Assembly (NCBI GenBank): GCA_964583095.1
Contig: CAZOVB010000092.1
Coordinates: 1 to 12,441 of the forward strand
DNA length: 12,441 bases
Source of the DNA: CAZOVB01 sp964583095
GTDB taxonomy: Bacteria > Planctomycetota > Phycisphaerae > SM23-33
Direction: 5' to 3'
Under the pieces are notes generated by a model, which made no database searches, was not told where the DNA came from, and saw only the letters and a list, made by a program, of their open reading frames with translations. Position numbers and translations under genes: made by a program. Position 1 is the stretch's first letter. Each line of letters starts with the position of its first letter. Positions 7,601 to 12,441 of this stretch are shown piece after piece.

Positions 7601-9379
7601 GCGGATCAGCGTAGGCTTGCCGTCGGTGCCGAACGCCCGCTGCTCGATGTGGTTGCCTCGCCGGTCGTAGCGGCTCTGGTCGCGATGGTGATGATGCGTT
7701 CCCAGAACCGGCAGGCCTTTTGCGTCGCGGAACTCCTGGCTGCTCTGCCAGAGGCGATCATTGTAAGTGTAAAGCACCCGCTCAGCCCCGTCGGGGCCCA
7801 GTGCGGGGTCTCCGCCGGTATCGAAGAAACTCCGAAGGACCGTCATGCCCCTCTCGTCCCGCTTTTTGCGCTCCACCGCGTACCCTGAGGCATTGTTTGC
7901 CGCCTGGTCCTTCTCGTCGAGGTACTCCAGGGAGATGACATTGCCCGCCGCGTCGCGACCGATCTTCACAGACGCCCATCCCAGTTGCTGGTTGAGCACG
8001 ACCTTTCCATCGGGCCCCACATGCCGCCGCAGGACGGTCAGGCCCTGCTCGTCGCGACCGTAGGCCATGCCGCTGATGCCGCTGGGCCTTCGGAGTATCC
8101 GGCCCTGCTTGTCCAGGTCCAGCTCCTGCACGATGCGTCCGGCCTGGTCGCGAAGCCAGGCCTTTCCGTAGCTGCCCGAGGCGTCGGCGGCCGGGCGGGC
8201 CCAGACATCCTCGTAGTGGACCTTTTGGGCAAAGCCCGATTCGTCGTATTCGACTCGATGCTGCGTGATGGTGGAGGCCTGGGAGACCACGTCGGCTGCG
8301 GGACTTTCCAGCACCTGGGCCAGGGCGGCATTGCGCCCGCTCTTGAACTCGATGACGGTGGCGTCCGGGCTGAACTGCTCGACTTTGCGCACCTGGCCGT
8401 TGTGGTCCTTATGTACGACCCGGTCGATCCCCCCCTCGTCGCGATAGTGGAATTCGCGTACCAGCGCGCCGCGGCCGGCGTCGAACCGGCCGGGGAAGAG
8501 GATGGCCGGCAGGCCGGCGCTGTTTCGCCGTTCGATGCGAAGCACCCTCCCCCCACGGGTGGTGAAGCGGTAGGATTCCTCCCGAGCCTGCACCTGCGAT
8601 TCGCTCAGTTCCCCCAGACCCTCGGGCAGGCCGCGACGAAAGACCACGTCACGATACCAGAAGGTCTTGAGGCGGTGCTGGTCCCACCACCAGAGACCGT
8701 AGGCCGTCGAAGCCAGCAGCAGCAACACCCCTGCCATCGAAGCCAGGGCGATGCGGCGATGCCGGCGTCGCGCGTCGCGGCGCCAGAGGTCGTCGAACCG
8801 ACAGCCCAGCACGCAGGCCATCAGGCGCACCAGGGCCCGGCGTTTGAGGTATCTCTGCGATTCGTCGGGGCGCTGTCGGACATCCGCCGCCAGCGGCTCG
8901 ACCTCTTCCACGACGTCGGTTACCGCGCCGTCTTCGCCGGTGCGGATGTGGTGAATCTCTCGCAGGGCCGGTGGAAAGGCCTCTTCCGGCTCGCCGTCGA
9001 CCAGCAGGGCCACGATACGATCGCCCTTGCCCATTTCACGGAAGGTTTCGACTTCCCGGTTGACCCAAAGCGACTCGGGAGTGTCGCGCGAGCAGATGAC
9101 GATCAACGTCCTGGAGGCCTCCAGGGCCTGGAGAATGTTGGAGTTGAGGTCCGAGCTGGTGGGCAGCTCGTCTTCATCGCGGAAAACGCGCTTGATACGC
9201 CGGGGCAGGCCCTTTTTGACCAGGCTGCGCGGGACGCGGTAGGTCTCCAGGGCGTCGATGAGCCACTTGGCCCAGGCCCGATCGTTTTCGGTATGGCGGT
9301 AGCTGATAAAGGCGTCGTAGCGGGTGGCTGTGACGGCGCCGTCTCCGCTGTCTTCGTGAGTGACCTGTGTCTCGGCCAT
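4631..9379 (-). CDS. Giant TIR-domain membrane protein with about 35 YD-type 32-residue repeats
   Basis: This protein has 1582 residues. The TIR domain spans about 20-140: box 1 YDAFISYRH (21-29), RVFRDEDELPTSSDL (64-78), the strand SRTLIVICS (89-97), and SLWVNRE (103-109). E109 aligns with the catalytic Glu of NAD-cleaving TIR domains (inference). Residues 175-210 (QRYLKRRALVRLMACVLG, then RFDDLWRRDARRRHRR) match the basic juxtamembrane stretch known from bacterial TIR-TM-repeat proteins. One membrane helix follows (about 210-231). By the positive-inside rule TIR is cytoplasmic and the rest external. Residues 240-300 are a non-repeat linker (RGLPEGLGELS). Degenerate repeats begin near 378, and regular units run from 475 to the end. 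No RHS core, protease site or C-terminal toxin is seen, so it is not a classical RHS toxin. The family role is unknown; a sensor or defence receptor is possible. The ATG at 9379 has a weak ribosome site. The gene is monocistronic, with no effector gene beside it. Confidence 0.87.
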   Translation of the reverse strand: MAETQVTHEDSGDGAVTATRYDAFISYRHTENDRAWAKWLIDALETYRVPRSLVKKGLPRRIKRVFRDEDELPTSSDLNSNILQALEASRTLIVICSRDTPESLWVNREVETFREMGKGDRIVALLVDGEPEEAFPPALREIHHIRTGEDGAVTDVVEEVEPLAADVRQRPDESQRYLKRRALVRLMACVLGCRFDDLWRRDARRRHRRIALASMAGVLLLLASTAYGLWWWDQHRLKTFWYRDVVFRRGLPEGLGELSESQVQAREESYRFTTRGGRVLRIERRNSAGLPAILFPGRFDAGRGALVREFHYRDEGGIDRVVHKDHNGQVRKVEQFSPDATVIEFKSGRNAALAQVLESPAADVVSQASTITQHRVEYDESGFAQKVHYEDVWARPAADASGSYGKAWLRDQAGRIVQELDLDKQGRILRRPSGISGMAYGRDEQGLTVLRRHVGPDGKVVLNQQLGWASVKIGRDAAGNVISLEYLDEKDQAANNASGYAVERKKRDERGMTVLRSFFDTGGDPALGPDGAERVLYTYNDRLWQSSQEFRDAKGLPVLGTHHHHRDQSRYDRRGNHIEQRAFGTDGKPTLIREGASILRWTYDEQGNETSISFFGLEGEPVLGTTGVHEVHMAYDSENRMVEVRVTGTQGRPVLHRQSGAARTTLQYDERGNNTGQQFWGVNDEPVILKGRNYAAWRAEYNPRGQRTELVLLGTDGREVFSSDGFAATEVSYDDVGRVVSVRNFGPGREPVVLPMGYHEERTEYSPDGRWMVKSWHDTRGEPVITRSGLWAKRHEFNARGLTVRETCLGLDSQPVLCGAKWAILEREFDSFGRAVREAYFGPDAEPVYGALGYHAVERKHDSRGNVIEERFLDIESQPMRTSRGFSMYRALYNARGLLVEMRYLDEKGRPILNSDGYYMAQEKFDARGRSTQVAFYGPGGAAVISREGFHRRTFEYDRQGRAKQEAYFGRDEEPLAQEGGYCAVARSHDSRGNVIEETYLDSNGAPISTVYGYAGYRTQYDKHDRIVRWSAYDVSGAPAVHRDGYHAYTRKYGPMGNLVQETYYDTENQKTVVQEGYAQMRARYDPRGNRIAYELFDSAGKPVFAKDGFSRIEMKYDPMGRQTLRRYFGPDGRGVIAAIGFAGVRFEYTPRGEKSLEEYLGPDGKRMMIAEGYSQVRTEYDQAGHESAYTYLDTEGNATFSRQGFAGSEILRDAQGRILSFTNFGPDNEPVNSVEGYHKLLYRYDARGNPIERRFIGKDQEPAVLVHGYALIRMGYDRQDRPAWEACFGPDGQPVLNREGYHKWVRSYNAQGQILRESYLDTQGRLVMMRQGLAAIEHRYDHQGRNIALIRRDASDQVLLEMRIDYDRLGRERGVRFFGPSEKPFTLGQGWHEQRSVFNRLGHEVAREYYDIAGKLTMTQGGYAVRLARYDSRGRMEQLRFLDAGRKPVVTTETGSNCIGYAYDVRGRMTKISHFDTADAPMISSKGYHARRMEYDRWGNEVLQEFLDTDGKVMMNPVQGCARIVRKTDQMGRVIEVRYLDTQANLTMNRQGFARSVASYDATGRREVRFFDAQGREISTP
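4634..7957 (-). repeat. Tandem 96-bp coding repeat array (about 35 units of 32 residues)
   Basis: Units start at residues 475, 507, 539, 571, 603, 635, 668, 701, 733 and so on to 1561, almost always exactly 32 residues (96 bp) apart. The pattern per unit is Y-D-x-x-G-N/R, about six variable residues, an aromatic, then D or G at position 14, x-x-G-x-P-V, and G-Y/F at about 25-26. Exceptions are 33-residue units starting at 635, 668, 1431 and 1496, and a 26-residue unit starting at 1341 that lacks the G-Y part. The last unit is cut short (FFDAQGREISTP). Position 14 is Asp in 19 units and Gly in 16. Sequence identity between units is low, so the array is old. Units 829 and 861 resemble units 957 and 989, which suggests a past 4-unit (384-bp) duplication. 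Confidence 0.92.
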
Positions 9380-9420
9380 ATCGTATCGCCCGATTGGAAA
9401 AAGCCCTTGATTCCTGAGCG

Positions 9421-9449
9421 ACTATACCAGTTTGCGACGGGTCGGAAAA
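9421..9449 (-). promoter_or_regulatory. Candidate sigma70-type promoter of the TIR gene (extended -10)
   Basis: The minus strand reads TTTTCC (9449-9444), 17 bases, then TATAGT (9426-9421). The -10 matches TATAAT at 5 of 6 and is preceded by TGG, an extended -10 TGn motif. The -35 is weak (3 of 6 to TTGACA). The start point would be near 9414, giving a leader of about 35 bases before the ATG at 9379. Confidence 0.5.
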
Positions 9450-9541
9450 GCTCCGATACGCACCCCGGGTACGTCGCAGTGTCCGTGTCCGAAAGTCAAT
9501 CTCCGATCTTTGCAGGATTTTCACAGCTTTTCCGGCAAACT
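9429..9541. repeat. Nested inverted repeats in the divergent TIR/helicase control region
   Basis: CGGAAAAGCT (9443-9452) and AGCTTTTCCG (9525-9534) are perfect 10-bp inverted arms. Just outside them lie AGTTTGC (9429-9435) and GCAAACT (9535-9541), perfect 7-bp inverted arms. Read outward, each strand therefore has AGCTTTTCCG then GCAAACT, separated by 7 bp on the TIR side and 0 bp on the helicase side, then a TATA-like -10. TCCGAT also occurs three times, at 9452, 9502 and 9542. This could be a binding site pair for a common regulator. One 10-bp inverted match in a region this size could occur by chance at roughly 0.1; the second pair and the matched placement make chance less likely. Confidence 0.5.
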
Positions 9542-9557
9542 TCCGATAAGATATATA
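9528..9557 (+). promoter_or_regulatory. Weak candidate promoter of the DEAD-box helicase gene
   Basis: TTTTCC (9528-9533) and TATATA (9552-9557) are separated by 18 bp in the only clearly AT-rich patch of the intergenic region. The -35 is the mirror image of the one proposed for the TIR gene. Matches to consensus are only moderate. The start point would be near 9564, leaving a leader of about 265 bases. Confidence 0.33.
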
Positions 9558-9828
9558 GGTCGAGCAAGAGCATCATGCCTCGACAGGGGTAACCTCCAGA
9601 CGAACTCGCACGCGAGTCCTGGGTCCCGCCGGCCTTTTCGGGTCGGCCTGATGCAGACGAGCGCCTGACGGAATGCTTCGGGCGCACGAAGGAAACCGGC
9701 TGGCGCGGACGTGCCGCGCGTCGGATTCCGAACCGCCCGACGCGGCCGATCCCACGCGGAACGTCTACCAGACCGCTTCCGCCGCGACGTGCAGTACTTT
9801 CACCCGTGGGACACAAAGAGGTATCAGT
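9558..9828 (+). other. Long GC-rich, hairpin-forming leader of the helicase gene
   Basis: This stretch completes the 449-bp region without a convincing gene. It can fold at ACTCGCACGCGAGT (9604-9617), at 9628-9647 (GCCGGCC with GGTCGGC, one G-U pair, loop TTTTCG), and at 9713-9746 (10 base pairs with a 2-base bulge and a 12-base loop). None is followed by a T-run. The frame is open from ATG 9673, but the encoded residues before 9829 look like random GC-rich translation. It may be a structured 5' leader, as many RNA-helicase genes have; GC-rich DNA also gives hairpins by chance. I recognise no known riboswitch. Confidence 0.35.
9815..9821 (+). promoter_or_regulatory. Ribosome binding site supporting the TTG start of the helicase
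   Basis: AAAGAGG is followed by 7 bases and TTG at 9829. No comparable site precedes the upstream in-frame ATG at 9673. Confidence 0.55.
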
Positions 9829-11088
9829 TTGTCTACATCCAAAGACGTATTGCCCGCCACCACCGACAAGAAATTCTCAGACTTCCCCCTCCACCCGGAA
9901 CTTCGAGAAAGCCTCGACCAGGCCGGTTTCGAAACCCCCACCCCCGTCCAGGCCGCCTGCATAGGCCCCGCCCTGGAAGGCAAGGACGTGATCGGACTGG
10001 CCCAGACCGGCACCGGAAAGACCGCCGCCTTCGCCATCCCCATGATCCAGCGCATGCACCGAAGATGCGAACTGGGAGGACTGGTCCTGGCTCCCACGCG
10101 TGAACTGGCTGCCCAGATCACCACAGAGTTCGAAATGCTCGGCCGGACCAGCGGGATCCGCGTGGCGACCATCGTCGGCGGCGTGAAGATGGAAGAGGAC
10201 TACAACGCCCTGAGTTCCTGGCCCAACATCCTGGTCGCCACCCCCGGAAGGCTGATAGATCACATCTACAGCAGCAAGGTTTCGCTCAAGGAAATCGAAA
10301 CCTTCGCCGTCGATGAGGCCGACCGGATGCACGACATGGGCTTCATCCCGCAGATCAACCAGATCATCCAGGCCCTGCCCGCCGACCGCCAGACCCTGAT
10401 GTTCACAGCCACCATGCCCGACGACGTGGAGCAGATCGCCCGTAAGAGCATGAACGATCCGGTTCGTCTCCAGATCGGCGTAACGGCCCCGGCCCACCGG
10501 GCCAAGCAGGAACTCTACGAGCTTCCCGAAGACGCCAAGCCCAACCTGCTGCGAAGGCTGCTCAAGAAGAGCGATGGGCGGACCCTCGTCTTTGTCCGCA
10601 CCAAACGCAGTGTCGACCGCCTCACCCGCAACATCCGCAATAAGGGTTTCAAGGCCGCCCGGATTCACGGCGGGATGGAACAGGAATACCGACACGAGGC
10701 GCTGAGCAGGTTCCGCGAGGGCTCCTGCCGGATCCTGGTAGCGACCGACATTGCCGCGCGAGGCCTGGATATCAGCGAGGTCGAGCACGTGATCAACTAC
10801 GACTTCCCCCACCATCCGGAAGATTACGTTCACCGTGTGGGAAGGACCGCCCGCCTGGACGCAAGCGGACTGGCCAGCAGCTTTATCACGCGACACGACC
10901 GGCGCTTCGTCAAGGGCGTGCGGAACCTCATCGGCGACAAACTGCCCGAGGTCCAGAAGGTCGACGGCGGAGATGATGGTTCCAGCCGGGGCTCGGAACG
11001 CTCCGGCAAGGGAAAATCCTCCGGACGCCGTCGAGGCCGACGTCGCCGCCCCAGCGCAAAGCGCTCGCGAAGCAAGCAACCCCAGTAA
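9829..11088 (+). CDS. DEAD-box ATP-dependent RNA helicase, RhlE-like
   Basis: From the TTG at 9829 the protein has 419 residues, the usual length for RhlE-type helicases. All family motifs are present: Q motif region with F16 and TPTPVQ (36-41), motif I AQTGTGKT (58-65), Ia PTREL (89-93), Ib TPGR (138-141), II DEAD (162-165), III TAT (193-195, in place of the common SAT), IV LVFVRTK (253-259), V ATDIAARGLD (305-314), VI HRVGRTAR (335-342). The two RecA-like domains are followed by a glycine/serine linker and a basic tail (about 385-419, rich in R and K), likely for RNA binding. It should unwind RNA duplexes in ribosome assembly or mRNA turnover. I prefer TTG 9829 over ATG 9673 because the extra 52 residues look non-protein-like, the family normally begins near here, and a ribosome site fits. 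RhlE, CsdA and DbpA types are hard to separate by eye, so no symbol is given. Confidence 0.93.
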   Translation: MSTSKDVLPATTDKKFSDFPLHPELRESLDQAGFETPTPVQAACIGPALEGKDVIGLAQTGTGKTAAFAIPMIQRMHRRCELGGLVLAPTRELAAQITTEFEMLGRTSGIRVATIVGGVKMEEDYNALSSWPNILVATPGRLIDHIYSSKVSLKEIETFAVDEADRMHDMGFIPQINQIIQALPADRQTLMFTATMPDDVEQIARKSMNDPVRLQIGVTAPAHRAKQELYELPEDAKPNLLRRLLKKSDGRTLVFVRTKRSVDRLTRNIRNKGFKAARIHGGMEQEYRHEALSRFREGSCRILVATDIAARGLDISEVEHVINYDFPHHPEDYVHRVGRTARLDASGLASSFITRHDRRFVKGVRNLIGDKLPEVQKVDGGDDGSSRGSERSGKGKSSGRRRGRRRRPSAKRSRSKQPQ

Positions 11089-11114
11089 AGCCTCGTTTCC
11101 ACCGGCCGAAACCT

Positions 11115-11142
11115 TTGACACCGCCGCTTCGGGCGGTATCCT
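11115..11142 (+). promoter_or_regulatory. Sigma70-type promoter candidate for pheT with a palindromic spacer
   Basis: TTGACA (11115-11120, full consensus) is followed by 16 bp and TATCCT (11137-11142, 4 of 6). The spacer, with one base on each side, is an inverted repeat: ACCGCC (11120-11125), loop GCTTCG, GGCGGT (11132-11137). The start point would be near 11149, about 109 bases before the pheT ATG. The same palindrome could instead form an RNA hairpin at the end of helicase transcripts, but no T-run follows. Confidence 0.52.
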
Positions 11143-11166
11143 GAGACATTCCGCGTCAACTCACCG

Positions 11167-11201
11167 CGCCCCTGCCCGGTCTGGAAACCAGGGCGGGGGC
11201 G
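11167..11201 (+). other. Strong GC hairpin in the pheT leader
   Basis: CGCCCCTGCCC (11167-11177) pairs over 11 positions with GGGCGGGGGCG (11191-11201), with one T-G wobble. The loop contains a small CTGG-AAA-CCAG helix that competes for one base. Only a short GTTTG follows, so it is a poor intrinsic terminator. It could end helicase transcripts or attenuate pheT. It is too short for a T-box leader. Confidence 0.45.
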
Positions 11202-11257
11202 GCTGTTTGGCAGGGCCCTCGTGTTTCCCCACAGAAGACAAGCAGGAATCCACCAAG

Positions 11258-12441
11258 ATGAACATCTCGCTGAACTGGTTGACAGACTACGTGGACGTCG
11301 CAATGCCCGCCTCGCAGTTGGGCGATCTGTTTACGCAGATCGGTCTTAACTGCGAAGGAATCGAGGAAACCGACGCCGATATCGTCTTTGACCTGGAGGT
11401 GACCTCCAATCGGCCTGACCTGCTGGGGCACCTGGGCGTTGGGCGGGAACTGGCTGCAGCCCTGGGCGCGGAGTTCAAACCCCCCGTCATCGGCGAACTG
11501 CCCGGCGACGGACAGGCCGCCGAGCTGACCCGGGTGGACGTCGAAGCCCCGGACCTGTGTCCTCGGTATCTCGCCCGCATCCTGCGAGGTGTCAAGGTCG
11601 GCCCCAGCCCGGCCTGGCTGGTCGAGCGACTCGAAGCGGTCGGCATGCGAAGCGTCAACAACGTGGTGGACGTGACGAATTTCGTGCTGATGGAATACTC
11701 CCAGCCTCTGCACAGCTTCGACTACGACAAGCTGAAAGAGAATCGCATCGTTGTCCGTCGGGCCCGGGCAGGTGAAGAATTGGTCAGCATCGACCAGACC
11801 ACCTGCCGGCTCGAGGAGAACATGCTCGTGATCGCCGATGCATCCTCGCCGGTGGCCATCGCGGGCATCATGGGCGGGCTGGAGACTGAAGTCGGCCGGC
11901 AAACCACGAACATCCTGCTCGAAGCAGCCCAGTTCGACCCGCTCAATATTCGACGAACCAGCCGCAAGCTCAACCTGATGAGCGAGAGCAACTACCGCTA
12001 CGAGCGCGGCATCGATCCGGTCCGCCTGGACGAAGCCTCCCTCCGCGCCTGCCGGTTGATCCTCGATCTGGCCGGAGGAACCCTCGCCCAGGGCGTCGTG
12101 GACGTCTGGCAACTGCCCTTCCAGGCCAAAACCGTCCGACTCAGGCCCCAGCGATGCAATGCCCTGCTGGGGCTGGATATCCCAGCCCAGAGGCAGGTGG
12201 AAATCCTCCAGGACCTCGGACTTTCTCCGCAGTTGCGCGACGGGGTCATCGAGTGCACCGCCCCTTCCCATCGGGCCGACCTGACCCGAGAGGCCGACCT
12301 GATCGAAGAAGTCGCGCGCGTGGAAGGCTACGACAAGATTCCCGTCTCGGATCGCCTGGTCGTAATCCCCAATCCCGAGGGCAATATCCAGAGGACCCGC
12401 CGCCGCGTGGGCGAGATCATCACCTCGGCCGGTTTCGACGA
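11258..12441 (+). CDS. pheT: Phenylalanyl-tRNA synthetase beta subunit, 3' end missing
   Basis: 394 residues are visible and the gene runs off the window. With the alpha subunit (PheS) it charges tRNA-Phe with phenylalanine in the cytoplasm; the beta subunit carries editing and tRNA-contacting domains. Visible in order: a short N-terminal B1 part (MNISLNWLTDYVDV, 1-14), then DLEVTSNRPDLLGHLGVGRE (45-64), the B3/B4 editing region (about 100-270, with NNVVDVTNFVLMEYSQPLHS at 134-153 and ESNYRYERGIDP at 243-254), and B5 (about 292-362, with APSHRADL and DLIEEVARVEGYDKIP). The EMAPII-like tRNA-binding (B2) domain of about 110 residues, found in E. coli PheT after GLEVDGVE, is absent: GLNCEGIEE is followed at once by the NRPD segment. 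The ATG at 11258 has AGGA 10 bp upstream. pheS is not upstream, where the helicase lies instead; it could be downstream or elsewhere. Confidence 0.95.
   Translation, partial: MNISLNWLTDYVDVAMPASQLGDLFTQIGLNCEGIEETDADIVFDLEVTSNRPDLLGHLGVGRELAAALGAEFKPPVIGELPGDGQAAELTRVDVEAPDLCPRYLARILRGVKVGPSPAWLVERLEAVGMRSVNNVVDVTNFVLMEYSQPLHSFDYDKLKENRIVVRRARAGEELVSIDQTTCRLEENMLVIADASSPVAIAGIMGGLETEVGRQTTNILLEAAQFDPLNIRRTSRKLNLMSESNYRYERGIDPVRLDEASLRACRLILDLAGGTLAQGVVDVWQLPFQAKTVRLRPQRCNALLGLDIPAQRQVEILQDLGLSPQLRDGVIECTAPSHRADLTREADLIEEVARVEGYDKIPVSDRLVVIPNPEGNIQRTRRRVGEIITSAGFD

Noticed and set aside
4634..7957. CRISPR array or non-coding satellite
   Set aside because: The 96-bp period is in frame, the units are divergent at the DNA level, and it lies entirely within a long coding frame.
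4631..9379. Classical RHS or polymorphic toxin
   Set aside because: There is no RHS core, no autoprotease motif, no variable C-terminal toxin and no immunity gene downstream; the protein ends inside a repeat unit.
4910..9592. Long plus-strand open frames opposite the TIR gene (4910-5914, 6170-7888, 7985-9592)
   Set aside because: They mirror the GC-rich codons and the 96-bp repeat of the TIR gene, show no recognisable domain, and lack ribosome sites. The minus-strand frame has clear TIR motifs and repeats.
9432..9816. Small frames in the divergent intergenic region (9432-9668 plus, 9496-9816 minus)
   Set aside because: They have low-complexity basic translations without ribosome sites or motifs, and they overlap the proposed promoter elements.
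9673..9828. ATG at 9673 as the helicase start
   Set aside because: The 52 extra residues look like translated GC-rich leader, no ribosome site precedes the ATG, and family members begin near the residues encoded from 9829.
11149..11257. T-box riboswitch in front of pheT
   Set aside because: ACCGCG is present (11163-11168) and resembles part of the T-box sequence, but the GGTGG part is missing, the leader of about 109 bases is too short for stem I plus antiterminator, and no terminator T-run follows.
9877..12271. Minus-strand frames of 414 and 371 codons opposite the helicase and pheT
   Set aside because: The plus strand encodes complete helicase motifs and PheT domains; the antisense frames have no motif and no ribosome site.

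Overview
The window looks like a piece of a GC-rich chromosome from a Planctomycetota-type bacterium, perhaps near Phycisphaerae. That placement is an inference. It rests on a PEP-CTERM (exosortase-sorted) protein, a short-form PheT, a very large TIR-repeat protein, weak or non-ATG starts, and the generally high GC. There are six protein genes, two of them cut by the window edges. I see no tRNA, rRNA, CRISPR array, insertion sequence or other mobile element.

Layout. 1-798 (+) is the 3' part of a secreted PEP-CTERM protein, closed by a clear intrinsic terminator (867-906). 935-2497 (-) encodes a multi-spanning GT-C/GT39-like glycosyltransferase. It diverges from 2729-4555 (+), a secreted DUF4140/DUF4139 (MuiA-type) protein. 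That gene converges on 4631-9379 (-), which encodes a 1582-residue protein: a cytoplasmic TIR domain, an arginine-rich juxtamembrane stretch, one membrane helix, and about 35 tandem 32-residue YD-type repeats predicted to lie outside the membrane. A 449-bp divergent intergenic region separates it from 9829-11088 (+), a DEAD-box RNA helicase with a probable TTG start. Last comes 11258 to the window end (+), the 5' two-thirds or so of pheT.

Most noteworthy is the TIR gene. Its topology (sensor-like repeat array outside, TIR domain inside) resembles a receptor. The TIR domain keeps a glutamate where enzymatic TIR domains have their NADase catalytic residue. Its promoter region holds a matched pair of inverted elements: AGCTTTTCCG followed by GCAAACT occurs in both orientations. 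Each copy sits at the -35 position of an outward-facing promoter candidate, one for the TIR gene and one for the helicase, so the two genes may share a regulator.

The remaining genes are envelope or secretion functions on the left (PEP-CTERM protein, glycosyltransferase, DUF4139 protein) and RNA or translation functions on the right (helicase, PheT). Apart from the shared divergent promoter region, nothing in the sequence ties them into one pathway.
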